NCBI GenBank assembly: GCA_036378315.1
Contig: DASUWU010000044.1
Coordinates: 1 to 64,000, forward strand
Origin: CALAED01 sp036378315
GTDB taxonomy: Bacteria; Actinomycetota; Actinomycetes; Streptosporangiales; Streptosporangiaceae
Direction: 5' to 3'
Length of the DNA: 64,000 nucleotides
In this document: in pieces, positions 31,330 to 39,292 of the stretch
Layout: each line of letters opens with the position of its first letter
Numbering within the stretch: position 1 is the first letter of the stretch
The notes under the pieces: model-generated
Databases searched by the model: none
The model's input: the letters and a program-made list of their open reading frames with translations, nothing else
What the model was told of the DNA's origin: nothing
Made by a program: the position numbers and the translations under genes

Positions 31330-32634
31330 GTGAGTTCGATTGACCGATCTGAGCAACTATTCGACCGGGCGGGAAAAGTGGTGCCCGGCGGGGTCAACTC
31401 CCCGGTGCGTGCCTTCCGCGCAGTGGGCGGCACGCCGCGCTTCATGGCGTCGGGGCGCGGCCCCTACCTGACCGACGCCGACGGCAACGAGTACGTCGAT
31501 CTCATCTGTTCGTGGGGGCCGCTGATCCTCGGCCACGCGCACCCGGCGGTGGTGGAGGCGGTCCAGCAGGCCACATCACGGGGCACATCCTATGGAACCC
31601 CCACGCAGGGAGAGGTGGAACTCGCCGAGGAGATCGTCGCCCGCACCCCGGTCGACCGGGTGCGGCTGGTCAACTCGGGGACAGAGGCGACGATGTCGGC
31701 GATCAGGCTGGCCCGCGGCTTTACCGGCCGCGCCACCGTGGTCAAGTTCGCCGGCTGCTACCACGGCCACGTGGACGCGCTGCTCGCCGCCGCCGGCTCC
31801 GGCGTGGCGACGTTCGCGCTGCCCGACACCCCAGGCGTGACCGGCGCGACCACCGCCGACACGATCGTGCTGGCGTACAACGACGTGGCCGCTGTGGAAG
31901 AGGCGTTCGCCGCGCACGGGCACGAGATCGCCTGCGTCATCACCGAGGCGTGCCCGGCGAACATGGGCGTCGTGCCGCCGCTCGACGGCTTCAACGCGCT
32001 GCTCAAAAGCCTGTGCGCGCGGCACGGCGCGCTGCTGATCATCGATGAGGTGCTCACCGGGTTCCGGGTGACCCGGTCGGGGTGGTACGGCCGGGAGGGC
32101 GTCGCCGGTGACCTCATGACCTTCGGCAAGGTCATGGGGGGCGGTCTGCCCGCCGCCGCGTTCGGCGGCCGCGCCGACGTGATGAGCCGGCTGGCTCCGG
32201 CCGGCCCGGTCTACCAGGCGGGCACGCTGTCGGGGAATCCGCTGGCCACCGCGGCCGGCCTGGCCACGCTCAGGCATGCCACCGGCGAGGTGTACGCGCG
32301 GGTGGACGCGGCCGCGGCGGCGCTGGCCGAAGCGGCGTCCGACGCGCTCGGCAAGGAGGGCGTGCCGCACCGGGTGCAGGCGGCGGGCAACCTGTTCTCC
32401 GTCTTCTTCACCGACGACGCGGTCGGCGACTTCGACGCCGCGCGCACCCAGGACACCAAGGCGTACGCGGCGTTCTTCCACGCTGCCCTGGAGCGCGGCG
32501 TCTACCTGCCGCCGTCGGCGTACGAGGCGTGGTTCCTGTCCGCCGCACACGACGACGCGGCGCTCGACCGCGTCGTCGACGCGCTACCGTACGCGGCCAG
32601 GGCCGCCGCCGCTGCCGCCGCCGGCGAGCCCTGA
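31330..32634 (+). CDS. hemL: Glutamate-1-semialdehyde 2,1-aminomutase
   Basis: Converts glutamate-1-semialdehyde to 5-aminolevulinate with PLP/PMP, the step after HemA. The 434-residue protein has VPGGVNSPVRAFRAVGG, VDLICSWGPLILGHAHP, LVNSGTEATMSAIRLARG, GCYHGHVDALL, LIIDEVLTGFR (PLP-ring Asp) and the Schiff-base Lys in LMTFGKVMGGGLPAAAFGG. Start GTG 31330. It lies 6.1 kb from hemB, with five unrelated genes between. Its 3' end overlaps the convergent aldolase gene by 51 bp. Confidence 0.96.
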   Translation: MSSIDRSEQLFDRAGKVVPGGVNSPVRAFRAVGGTPRFMASGRGPYLTDADGNEYVDLICSWGPLILGHAHPAVVEAVQQATSRGTSYGTPTQGEVELAEEIVARTPVDRVRLVNSGTEATMSAIRLARGFTGRATVVKFAGCYHGHVDALLAAAGSGVATFALPDTPGVTGATTADTIVLAYNDVAAVEEAFAAHGHEIACVITEACPANMGVVPPLDGFNALLKSLCARHGALLIIDEVLTGFRVTRSGWYGREGVAGDLMTFGKVMGGGLPAAAFGGRADVMSRLAPAGPVYQAGTLSGNPLATAAGLATLRHATGEVYARVDAAAAALAEAASDALGKEGVPHRVQAAGNLFSVFFTDDAVGDFDAARTQDTKAYAAFFHAALERGVYLPPSAYEAWFLSAAHDDAALDRVVDALPYAARAAAAAAAGEP

Positions 32635-33552
32635 GCCGGCCGGTCCCGGCAGCCCCGAAAGTCCCGAAAGTCCCGACAGGGCCGACAGGGCCGCCAGGGC
32701 GCGCCCGACCGGCTCGCGGCGCGGCGGGCGCAGGGGCGACCGCACGGCCGGGTCGTCGATGAGCCCGACCTGGGCGAGCGCCGCCTTCAGCACGCCGGGC
32801 GCCGGCTCGGCGAACAGCGCGGTCACCAGCGGCAGCAGCCGCTCGTGCAGCGTCCTGGCCAGGTCCACGTCCCCGGTCCTGGCCGCGTCGGCCAGCGCCG
32901 CGTACGCCGCCGGCGCGAGGTTGGCGGAGGCGGTGATGCCGCCGGCGGCGCCGAGCTGCAGCATCGGATAGAGGAAGGCGTCGTCGCCGCACAGGATGGC
33001 GGCGTCAGGTCCGGCGCCGGCGAACAGGGCCAGCGTGCCGGGGTCGATCCCGCCAGGGCAGTGCTTCATGCCGGCGACGTACTCCTCGGCCAGCAGCCGC
33101 AGCAGCGTCTCAGGGCCCGGCGCGCAGCCGGTGCGGTACGGGATGTTGTAGGGGATCAGCGGCACGTCGACGGCGGCCCCGATGGCCGCGAAGTGTTCGA
33201 GCACGCCCTCGTCGGAGGGTCTGAGGTAGTAGGGGACCACGACCAGGAGGGCGTCGGCGATCTCGGCGCACTCCATGGCCTGCCGGATGGAGTTCTCCGT
33301 GCCGATCGTGCCGGTGCCGACCGTGAGCGGCACGCCGTGCTCGTCGCCGATCTTCCTGCACAGCCGCAGCACGGCGCCCTGCTCCTGCGGCGTGAGCATG
33401 GCGGCCTCGCCGGTCGTGCCGAGCGCGACCAGGCCGGCCGCGCCGCGCTCCAGACAGTGCCTGGCCAGCCGCTCGAGCGATGCCGCGTCCACAGCGCCGG
33501 ACGGGGTGAACGGGGTGACGAGGGAGACGTGGATGCCGTTCAGAGGACTCAC
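32584..33552 (-). CDS. DapA-family aldolase (dihydrodipicolinate synthase/NAL superfamily)
   Basis: A 322-residue class I aldolase forming a Schiff base with a 2-keto acid such as pyruvate. HVSLVTPFTPSGAVD, ALGTTGEAAMLTPQE, LLVVVPYYLRPS, IPYNIPYRTG (catalytic Tyr) and VAGMKHCPGG (Lys) are the family blocks. The dedicated dapA of lysine synthesis normally lies elsewhere with dapB, so this is likely a catabolic or specialised paralogue (inference). GTG 33552. The C-terminus is a 45-residue Leu/Ser/Gly tail on a minisatellite. A LysR gene is divergent, 73 bp away. Confidence 0.85.
   Translation of the reverse strand: MSPLNGIHVSLVTPFTPSGAVDAASLERLARHCLERGAAGLVALGTTGEAAMLTPQEQGAVLRLCRKIGDEHGVPLTVGTGTIGTENSIRQAMECAEIADALLVVVPYYLRPSDEGVLEHFAAIGAAVDVPLIPYNIPYRTGCAPGPETLLRLLAEEYVAGMKHCPGGIDPGTLALFAGAGPDAAILCGDDAFLYPMLQLGAAGGITASANLAPAAYAALADAARTGDVDLARTLHERLLPLVTALFAEPAPGVLKAALAQVGLIDDPAVRSPLRPPRREPVGRALAALSALSGLSGLSGLPGPAGSGLAGGGSGGGPGRVR
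32651..32704. repeat. Six 9-bp tandem repeats in the hemL/dapA-like 3' overlap region
   Basis: Units AGTCCCGAA and AGGGCCGAC type repeat six times in register, encoding the Leu-Ser-Gly/Ala tail of the aldolase on the minus strand. It begins 17 bp after the hemL stop. Slippage there would change tail length in frame. Confidence 0.7.
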
Positions 33553-33611
33553 AGGGTTGATCTTCCCCGGCCCCCAAATTTAGGACAAGCGACTTTATGT
33601 TAAGGCCATTG

Positions 33612-33626
33612 TGTAGAGTTGCTACA
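33612..33626. promoter_or_regulatory. Inverted repeat at the LysR start
   Basis: TGTAG-AGTTG-CTACA (5-bp arms) ends on the A of the lysR ATG, in the 73-bp divergent gap. It may be an autoregulatory LysR site or belong to another repressor; the arms recall half of the BlaI-type sites seen elsewhere here, with wrong spacing. Confidence 0.3.
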
Positions 33627-34546
33627 TGCTCGATCTGGAGCGGCTCCGCGCGCTGAACGCGGTCGCGACGTACGGCACGGTCAGCGCCGCGGCGGATGCC
33701 CTGCACGTCACCACGTCGGCGGTCTCGCAGCAGCTCGCCAAGCTGGAACGCGAGACCGGGCAGAAGCTGCTGGAACGCAACGGCCGCGGCGTCCGGCTGA
33801 CCGACGCGGCCGAACTGCTGGTCCGGCACGCCGAGCGGATCCTCGCCCTGGTGGAAGAGGCGCAGTCCGACCTGGAGGCGCACCGCGGCGCCGCGGTCGG
33901 CGAGCTGACGCTCGCCGCCTTTCCCACGGCCATCCGCGGTCTGGTCGTCGCGGCGCTCGCCAGGCTCCGCGCCGAGCACCCGCAGCTGTGCGTCAGGGTG
34001 CTCGAGGCCGATCCGAGCGACAGCATGCCGCGGGCGGCCCGCGGCGAGCTGGACGTGGCGATCGTCCAGGACTGGAACAACGAGCCGCTGGCGCTGCCCG
34101 ACGGCCTGGTCAAGGGCCATCTGTGCGACGACCTGGCCGACGTCGCGCTGCCGGCCGACCATCCGCTGGCCGGCCGGGAGAGCGTCGAGCTGAAGGAGCT
34201 CGCCGGCGACCGGTGGGTCAGCTCGACCCCCGACAGCATCTGCTACGACTGGCTGACCCATACGCTGCGCTCGGTGGACAGCGAGCCGGGTATCGACCAC
34301 ATGGCCTACGAGTACGAGAGCCAGCTGGCGCTGGTCGCCGCCGGGTTCGGGGCGGCCGTGCTGCCGCGGCTCGGCGGCCGCGATATTCCGGCCGGCGTCC
34401 GGGTGCTGCCCCTGCGGCCGCTGCTGATCCGGCGCATCTACGCGGTGTGGCGCGCCGAGGCGGCCCGCCGGCCGGCCATCCGCGCCGCCGTCGAGGCGCT
34501 GCGCGCGGTCGCGCCTGCCCCGCCGCCAGAGCTGTCCGGTGGATGA
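33626..34546 (+). CDS. LysR-family transcriptional regulator
   Basis: A 306-residue LTTR. The N-terminal winged HTH is intact (LERLRALNAVATYGTVSAAADALHVTTSAVSQQLAKLERETGQ in the usual register), followed by a periplasmic-binding-like co-inducer domain with ELTLAAFPTAIRGLVVAAL, ELDVAIVQDWNN and the C-terminal lobe LVAAGFGAAVLPRLG. It is divergent from the DapA-family aldolase, the normal LTTR-target arrangement, so it probably controls that gene in response to the substrate or product. Confidence 0.93.
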   Translation: MLDLERLRALNAVATYGTVSAAADALHVTTSAVSQQLAKLERETGQKLLERNGRGVRLTDAAELLVRHAERILALVEEAQSDLEAHRGAAVGELTLAAFPTAIRGLVVAALARLRAEHPQLCVRVLEADPSDSMPRAARGELDVAIVQDWNNEPLALPDGLVKGHLCDDLADVALPADHPLAGRESVELKELAGDRWVSSTPDSICYDWLTHTLRSVDSEPGIDHMAYEYESQLALVAAGFGAAVLPRLGGRDIPAGVRVLPLRPLLIRRIYAVWRAEAARRPAIRAAVEALRAVAPAPPPELSGG

Positions 34547-34666
34547 CGCGCCGGCCCCCGCCGTGGGGGAAATCCCTGCTACGGATAACCGGGAGTCGCG
34601 CAATCCTGTGGCGAGAATTCGGTGGCGCCGCACGGAATAACGAGAGGCAAGGGCCACCAAAGGAAA

Positions 34667-34697
34667 CCCCCGTTCCGTGATGTGCGGGGAACGGGGG
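34667..34697 (-). terminator. Hairpin terminator between convergent lysR and DUF397 genes
   Basis: CCCCCGTTCC and GGAACGGGGG form a perfect 10-bp stem with an 11-nt loop. On the minus strand the stem is followed by TTTCCTTT, so it ends the DUF397 transcript (stop at 34712) and may also act on lysR. Confidence 0.7.
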
Positions 34698-34711
34698 CGG
34701 GGACTCGAGCG

Positions 34712-34918
34712 TTATAGGTCCAGGTCTCCGGACTTCACGCGAGCGACGAGCGAACCCAGCTCGCGACGGCTGAAGACCAGCTCGGGCCCGCCGGGGTTCT
34801 TGGAGTCCCGCACGCCCACTGCGGTGGACAGGTCGGCAAGCTCGACGCACGAGCCGCCTTCCTGGCCGCTGTATCTGCTCTTCCGCCACTCGATCGAGTC
34901 GGAATCCCGGGTGATCAC
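34712..34918 (-). CDS. DUF397 domain protein
   Basis: A 68-residue protein with the DUF397 pattern: IEWRKSRYSGQEGGSCVELADL, VGVRDSKNPGGPELVFSRREL. Such proteins are encoded next to XRE/DUF5753 regulators in actinomycetes (BldB/WhiJ/AbaA-type clusters) and are thought to work with them. GTG 34918 overlaps the XRE gene stop (GTGA). Confidence 0.92.
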   Translation of the reverse strand: MITRDSDSIEWRKSRYSGQEGGSCVELADLSTAVGVRDSKNPGGPELVFSRRELGSLVARVKSGDLDL

Positions 34919-35724
34919 ATACCCTCCAATATGTTGCGAATCAGCCGCTCCGAGCCCTCGGTCGACAAGGCGGCGAACGTGACCAGATCGAACGTCATCT
35001 TCAGCCCTTCGACCTCCGGATGTTGTTCGATCGCATGGCCATGACCGTTCACGCTCTCGACGAATCCGATATCCGGCCCGTCGTCGAAGCTGAAGATCGT
35101 GAATACGCCAGAAGGGTAGACCGGCGCCCCCGCGGGAAGGGCGTGAACGTTGATATTGGGCTCACGCGAGACGTCCAAAATGTGCTCCAGCTGCTCCTTT
35201 GTTATCTCAATGCTGCCAACTATCTCCCTGAGCGCGACCTCGCGTATGACGAACACCAGCCACGGGGGGTCGTCCCGGTGGAGGACCGCCTGCCGGCTCA
35301 TGCGGGAGGCGACCATCTGGTCGAGCGCGCTGTCCCGCTGGCCGGCCCTGAGAACATGGCGGGCGTACGACTCGGTCTGGAGCAGGCCCGTGACGAGAAG
35401 CGGATCGTAGATTCTTATGGACGCGGCATGCTGCTCGAGATCCGCGTACGGCCGGAACCATCCGGGCAAACCTTCCTTGGCCGCGAGCGGCTGTAGTTCC
35501 TGGAAGGTTTCTTCCGTCCCGAAGTAGGCGTCGATCGCGGCCGCGGTGTCGATCGTGGCGACCTGGGCGGCGGTCTCGATCTTGCTGATCAGGTCGCCCG
35601 AGCAGTGCAGTTCGTCGGCGAGCTTGACCTGCGACATGCCCCGTTCATCACGAAGTCTGCGCAGTTTGTAGCCAAAAAGCGCGGCCGCGGACTCGGTTGG
35701 ATCTTGTCTCTTGCGGTTCACCAC
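34915..35724 (-). CDS. XRE-family regulator with DUF5753 domain (WhiJ-like)
   Basis: A 269-residue protein: HTH at residues 18-72 (LRRLRDERGMSQVKLADELHCSGDLISKIE in register) and a C-terminal DUF5753 domain with WFRPYADLEQHAASIRIYDP, LVTGLLQTESYARHVLRA, RMSRQAVLHR and LREIVGS. Start GTG 35724 is chosen because GGAG lies 8 nt upstream and the length fits; a longer open frame runs into the opposite ATPase gene. It forms an operon with DUF397. Relatives such as WhiJ affect development in Streptomyces; the ligand or partner is unknown. Confidence 0.9.
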   Translation of the reverse strand: MVNRKRQDPTESAAALFGYKLRRLRDERGMSQVKLADELHCSGDLISKIETAAQVATIDTAAAIDAYFGTEETFQELQPLAAKEGLPGWFRPYADLEQHAASIRIYDPLLVTGLLQTESYARHVLRAGQRDSALDQMVASRMSRQAVLHRDDPPWLVFVIREVALREIVGSIEITKEQLEHILDVSREPNINVHALPAGAPVYPSGVFTIFSFDDGPDIGFVESVNGHGHAIEQHPEVEGLKMTFDLVTFAALSTEGSERLIRNILEGM

Positions 35725-35836
35725 GAGTTCGGCTCCAATCCATCGAGTCGGGCCAAGTTCGCTCCAGTGGCGACGGTAGTCGCTGAGCGCGACGATATGG
35801 ACACGTCCAGCGAGATCTCTATGGAAGACGTGCGTC

Positions 35837-36232
35837 ATGTCCGTGCCCATGCCTGATGAATCGTGCGGCGAGGCGGCGATCGATCTGTGTCCCGAGCCGC
35901 GGTCGCCGGCCGCGGCCCGCGCCTTCGTCCGGCATTGGATGGACGAGCTCGGCTTCCCCTGGCTCGTCGAGGACGCCGCGCTCATCGCCGTGGAGATGGT
36001 GACCAACGCGGTCAGGGACGCGCCGGGCGGGCCGATCCGGCTGTCGCTGCGGCTGTCCGCCGGCCGGCCGGTCATCGAGGTGCGGGACTGCTCGCCGGTG
36101 CTGCCCGTGCGTCAACCACCCGACGTCGTCGCCGAGACCGGGCGGGGTCTGCACATCATGGACGCGCTCGCTGAGGAGATCGGCTGGCACCGGTGCGGCC
36201 AGGGGAAGGTCGTCTGGGCCGCCCTGCGGTGA
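35837..36232 (+). CDS. RsbW/SpoIIAB-like ATP-binding anti-sigma-type protein
   Basis: A 131-residue HATPase_c_2 protein: LVEDAALIAVEMVTNAVRDAP is the N-box, IEVRDCSPVLP the G1 region (D-x-S in place of DxGxG), and ETGRGLHIMDALAEEIG the G2 box. GGAAG precedes ATG 35837. It is divergent from the XRE/DUF397 operon, completing the trio found in many actinomycete copies. A kinase or anti-sigma role is family inference; no sigma or anti-anti-sigma gene is adjacent. Confidence 0.88.
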   Translation: MSVPMPDESCGEAAIDLCPEPRSPAAARAFVRHWMDELGFPWLVEDAALIAVEMVTNAVRDAPGGPIRLSLRLSAGRPVIEVRDCSPVLPVRQPPDVVAETGRGLHIMDALAEEIGWHRCGQGKVVWAALR

Positions 36233-36245
36233 GGGGGCCGCGGGG

Positions 36246-36283
36246 CGGCCGCAGCCGGGGATCACGGCCGCAGCCGGGGATCA
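36246..36283. repeat. Perfect 19-bp tandem duplication at the EamA gene 3' end
   Basis: CGGCCGCAGCCGGGGATCA occurs twice in direct succession; the second copy contains the EamA stop codon on the minus strand. It fills the gap between two convergent genes. Complete identity suggests a recent event. Confidence 0.85.
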
Positions 36284-37174
36284 GCGGACGGCGATGGCGA
36301 TGACGCCGCCCGCGATGGCCGCCGCGGCGACGACGCGGCGCCGCAGGTTCTCCTCGGCGAGCAGGCGGCCGCCGAGCGCCACCCCGATGAGCACGCTGAT
36401 CTCCCGTGCCGGCGCGATCGCGCTCACGTCGCTGAACGTGAGCGCCGTCAGGACGAGGATGTACGACAGCGGCATCAGCACGGCGCAGGAGATGACGTAC
36501 GGCCTGCGCCGCGCCCACAGGTCCTTCATGAGGTCGCGGCGCCGGTCGGTGAGCGCGAGCGGAGCCATCATCCCGAGCCGCGTCAGATCCCCGCTCCAGT
36601 CGTACAGCAGCGGCGGGATGCCGAGCGCGGACACGGCATGCTTGTCCCACAGCGTGTAGAGGGCGATGAACAGCCCCGTCGCCAGGCCGAACCAGACGGC
36701 GGTCGCCGGCGACCCGAGCCGGCGGTCCGGCAGCCCGAGCGCGAACACGCCCGCCCCGACGAGCACGATTCCGGCCGCGCCCCACGCGCCGGGCCGTTCA
36801 CCGAAGAACAGCACGGCGGCCAGGCTGGAGAGCATCGGCCCTGTGCCGCGGGCCAGCGGGTACACCAGCGACAGGTCGCCGTGCCGGTAACCGCGCTGCA
36901 GCAGCAGGAAGTACGCCAGGTGCAGCGTGCCGTTGCCGGCGATGAAACCCAGCTGGACCCACCCGAACGCCGGTCGCGCCAAGACGCCGACCGCCACCGC
37001 GATGGGCGCGTACAGGGCGGCCGAGCAGGCTCCGACCAGCCAGAGGTAGGCGACGGCGTCGAAGCCGGCCAGCCGTTTGGCCATCAGGTTCCAGCCGGCG
37101 TGCGAGACGGCGGCGAGGAGGATGAGGACGATCGCGGCGGCGCTCAATGAGAGGCTCCTTTCTTGCACGGGCAC
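36281..37174 (-). CDS. EamA/DMT-family exporter
   Basis: A 297-residue ten-helix transporter of the drug/metabolite superfamily with two EamA halves. LSLVYPLARGTGPMLSSLAAVLFFGE ends half one, and SDVSAIAPAREISVLIGVALGGRLLAEE marks half two, both the usual family segments. Start GTG 37174. It is divergent from the phosphatase gene with 56 bp between. Substrate unknown. Confidence 0.9.
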   Translation of the reverse strand: MPVQERSLSLSAAAIVLILLAAVSHAGWNLMAKRLAGFDAVAYLWLVGACSAALYAPIAVAVGVLARPAFGWVQLGFIAGNGTLHLAYFLLLQRGYRHGDLSLVYPLARGTGPMLSSLAAVLFFGERPGAWGAAGIVLVGAGVFALGLPDRRLGSPATAVWFGLATGLFIALYTLWDKHAVSALGIPPLLYDWSGDLTRLGMMAPLALTDRRRDLMKDLWARRRPYVISCAVLMPLSYILVLTALTFSDVSAIAPAREISVLIGVALGGRLLAEENLRRRVVAAAAIAGGVIAIAVR

Positions 37175-37230
37175 GGGCCGGCCGGCTCCTCCACCGCCGC
37201 CGGCACCGGCGCGGGTAGGCTGGTGCGGCC

Positions 37231-37869
37231 ATGAGTGAGACGACCGTCGTCCACCTGCTGCGGCACGGCGAGGTGGACAACCCCAAGGGCATCCTGTACG
37301 GACGGCTGCCCGGCTACCACCTGAGCGAGGACGGCGTGCTCATGGCCCAGGCGGTCGCCAAGTGGCTCGCCGGGCGCGACGTGACCGCCCTGTTCTGCTC
37401 GCCGCTCGAACGCGCGCGGGAGACCGCGGCGCCGATCGCGGAGACGCTCGGCCTGCGGGTGACCGTCGACGAACGGCTGAACGAGGCGACCAACGCCTTC
37501 GAGGGAGCCAGGTTCGGCATGGGCACCGCCGCCCTGCACCGCCCGTCGACCTGGGGGTTGTTGCGCAACCCCTTCCGGCCGTCCTGGGGCGAGCCGTACG
37601 AGGAGCAGGCGGCGCGCATCCTGGCCGCCGCCGCGGCCGCCCGCGACGCGGCCAGCGGGCACGAGGCCGTGTGCGTGACCCACCAGCTGCCGATCTGGGT
37701 GGCGCGGCGCAAGGTCGAGGGCCGCCCGCTGTGGCACCACCCGTCACGCCGGCAGTGCGCGCTGGCCAGCCTCACCAGCCTCACCTACGAAGGCGATGAC
37801 GTCGTCGCGCTGACGTACCGCCAGCCGGCGGCGCACCTCATCCGCCGGCCCAGTGTGTCCGGCGCCTGA
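37231..37869 (+). CDS. Histidine phosphatase family protein (phosphoglycerate mutase-like)
   Basis: A 212-residue branch 1 histidine phosphatase. The catalytic RHG is in VHLLRHGEVDNPKG (residues 9-11), the second Arg in SPLERARETAAPIAE, the acid Glu in FEGARFG, and the second His in VCVTHQLPIWVARRKVEG. TAGGCT ends 10 bp before ATG 37231, so the leader is very short. Small-molecule phosphatase; substrate unknown. It leads into the cytochrome c maturation operon 50 bp downstream. Confidence 0.9.
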   Translation: MSETTVVHLLRHGEVDNPKGILYGRLPGYHLSEDGVLMAQAVAKWLAGRDVTALFCSPLERARETAAPIAETLGLRVTVDERLNEATNAFEGARFGMGTAALHRPSTWGLLRNPFRPSWGEPYEEQAARILAAAAAARDAASGHEAVCVTHQLPIWVARRKVEGRPLWHHPSRRQCALASLTSLTYEGDDVVALTYRQPAAHLIRRPSVSGA

Positions 37870-37895
37870 GGCCGCCTGCACAATAGAGAACCAGT

Positions 37896-37910
37896 ACTAC
37901 AGCTCGTAGT
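37896..37910. promoter_or_regulatory. BlaI/CopY-type operator before the cytochrome c maturation operon
   Basis: ACTACAGCTCGTAGT matches ACTACA-N3-TGTAGT at 11 of 12 fixed positions, the site type of BlaI-family repressors (Mycobacterium BlaI sites share the ACTACA/TGTAGT arms). It lies 10 bp before GTG 37920, after a TAGAGA -10-like element, where a repressor would block initiation. A perfect copy is at 43529. Confidence 0.6.
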
Positions 37911-37919
37911 TGGAGAGTC

Positions 37920-38519
37920 GTGATCCCCCGAGCGATGACCCCACGGGGTGCCGCGCTGGCCGCCGGCACCGCGGCCGCCGCGGCCTGCCTGCTCGCCGGC
38001 TGCGCCGGCACCCAGGCGGCGCAGACCGGCCCCGGCGGGAGCGACTCCCGGTACGTGGCCGGCGACGGCAGCAGCCGGGTCATCCCGCCCGCCGAGCGCA
38101 AGCCGGCGCCGGCGGCCCGCGGCACGACGCTCGACGGCAGGCCCATCGACCTCGCCGGCCTGCGCGGCAAGACCGTGGTGGTGAACTTCTGGGCGTCGTG
38201 GTGCGCGCCCTGCCGCGGCGAGGCGCCGGCGCTCGAGCAGGTCTACCGCGAACATCGGGACAAGGGCGTCGCGTTCGTCGGCGTCGACATCAAGGACGAC
38301 AACGAGCCGGCCAGGGCGTTCGTCCGCACGTTCAAGGTGGGCTACCCGAGCATCGTCGACCAGGACGGTCAGGTCACGCTGGCGTTCAGGGACGTCCCGC
38401 CGAACGCGGTGCCGAGCACGCTCGTCCTCGACCGCCAGGGCCGTATCGCGGCTCGGGTCATCGGCGCCACCACCTACGACCGGCTCACCACGCTGCTCGG
38501 GAAGGTGACCGGCGGGTGA
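37920..38519 (+). CDS. resA: ResA/TlpA-like thiol-disulfide lipoprotein
   Basis: A 199-residue extracytoplasmic thioredoxin-fold lipoprotein that keeps apocytochrome c haem-binding cysteines reduced. The signal ends in the lipobox LLAGC (Cys about residue 28). The AhpC/TSA-Redoxin domain has VVVNFWASWCAPCRGEAPAL (WCAPC active site) and cis-Pro in NAVPSTLVLDRQG. GTG 37920; ATG 37935 is an alternative. First gene of the resA-ccdA-resB-ccsB operon; a BlaI-type operator precedes it. Confidence 0.92.
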   Translation: MIPRAMTPRGAALAAGTAAAAACLLAGCAGTQAAQTGPGGSDSRYVAGDGSSRVIPPAERKPAPAARGTTLDGRPIDLAGLRGKTVVVNFWASWCAPCRGEAPALEQVYREHRDKGVAFVGVDIKDDNEPARAFVRTFKVGYPSIVDQDGQVTLAFRDVPPNAVPSTLVLDRQGRIAARVIGATTYDRLTTLLGKVTGG

Positions 38520-39274
38520 TGATCGGCGCGAGCGTGTCCGACACAGTCACCAGCGGGTCGTTGCTGCTCGCGCTGCCCATCGCCGCGCTGGCCGGGCTCG
38601 TCTCGTTCGCCTCGCCGTGCGTGCTGCCGCTCGTGCCCGGCTACCTCTCCTACGTCACCGGGCTGTCCGGCGCCGACCTGGCGCCCATGGACACCAGGCG
38701 CGGCCGGCTGCTCGCCGGGTGCGCGCTGTTCGTGCTCGGCTTCTCGGTCGTGTTCGTGAGCGCGGGCGCGGTGTTCGGCGGGCTCGGGCGCTGGATGCTC
38801 GAGTACGCCGACCCGATCTCGCGCGCGCTCGGCGCGGTCACGATCGTGCTCGGCCTGGCCTTCATGGGGCTGCTGCCGCGGCTGCAGCGCACCGTCAAGC
38901 CGGGCTGGGTGCCCGCGGCCGGGCTGGCCGGCGCGCCGCTGCTGGGCGTGCTGTTCGGGCTCGGCTGGACGCCGTGCATCGGCCCGACGCTGGCCGCCGT
39001 GCAGGCGCTCGCGGTCACCGAGGCGAGCGCCACGCGCGGGGCGGTCCTGTCCTTCGCCTACTGCGCCGGGCTCGGGCTGCCGTTCGTCGGCGCGGCGCTG
39101 GCCTACCGGCGGGCGCTGGGCGCGTTCGCCGCGGTCAAGCGGCACTACCAGGTCGTGATGCGGGTCGGCGGGGGCTTGCTGGTAGTGATCGGCGGGCTCC
39201 TCGTCACCGGCCTGTGGGGCGAGCTGACGGTCACCCTGCAGGGGTGGGTCAGCGGATTCGGCACGGTGATCTGA
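38519..39274 (+). CDS. ccdA: CcdA cytochrome c biogenesis thiol transporter
   Basis: A 251-residue six-helix protein that carries reducing equivalents across the membrane to ResA. The paired cysteines are in LVSFASPCVLPLVPGYLSYVTG and GLGWTPCIGPTLAAV, the DsbD/CcdA signature. ATG 38519 overlaps the resA stop by 1 nt (TGATG). The stop lies in the first copy of a 14-bp duplication. Confidence 0.95.
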   Translation: MIGASVSDTVTSGSLLLALPIAALAGLVSFASPCVLPLVPGYLSYVTGLSGADLAPMDTRRGRLLAGCALFVLGFSVVFVSAGAVFGGLGRWMLEYADPISRALGAVTIVLGLAFMGLLPRLQRTVKPGWVPAAGLAGAPLLGVLFGLGWTPCIGPTLAAVQALAVTEASATRGAVLSFAYCAGLGLPFVGAALAYRRALGAFAAVKRHYQVVMRVGGGLLVVIGGLLVTGLWGELTVTLQGWVSGFGTVI

Positions 39275-39292
39275 TGGCGGTGATCTGATGGC
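39265..39292 (+). repeat. 14-bp tandem duplication of the ccdA stop/resB start
   Basis: GGTGATCTGATGGC occurs twice. Each copy contains TGATG. The ccdA stop is in copy 1, whose ATG opens a four-codon frame (MAVI) ending in copy 2; the resB ATG 39288 is in copy 2. An ancestral TGATG overlap was evidently split by duplication. Confidence 0.85.

Noticed and set aside
29413..32634. A 1073-codon open frame on the plus strand covering the pseudokinase and hemL
   Set aside because: Only the last 434 codons (hemL from 31330) are coding. The rest is antisense to the pseudokinase gene and reads as Arg/Pro/Gly-rich shadow sequence.
33553..33625. A second BlaI-type operator at the lysR start
   Set aside because: TGTAG-AGTTG-CTACA has the arms in the opposite order (TGTAG first) and 5-bp spacing, so it does not fit ACTACA-N3-TGTAGT.
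34547..34666. Possible RNA gene between lysR and DUF397
   Set aside because: The only clear structure is the terminator hairpin at 34667-34697; no conserved RNA fold was recognised.
34915..36075. Longer XRE protein starting near 36075
   Set aside because: It would run antisense through the ATPase gene. GTG 35724 has a Shine-Dalgarno and gives the normal DUF5753 length.
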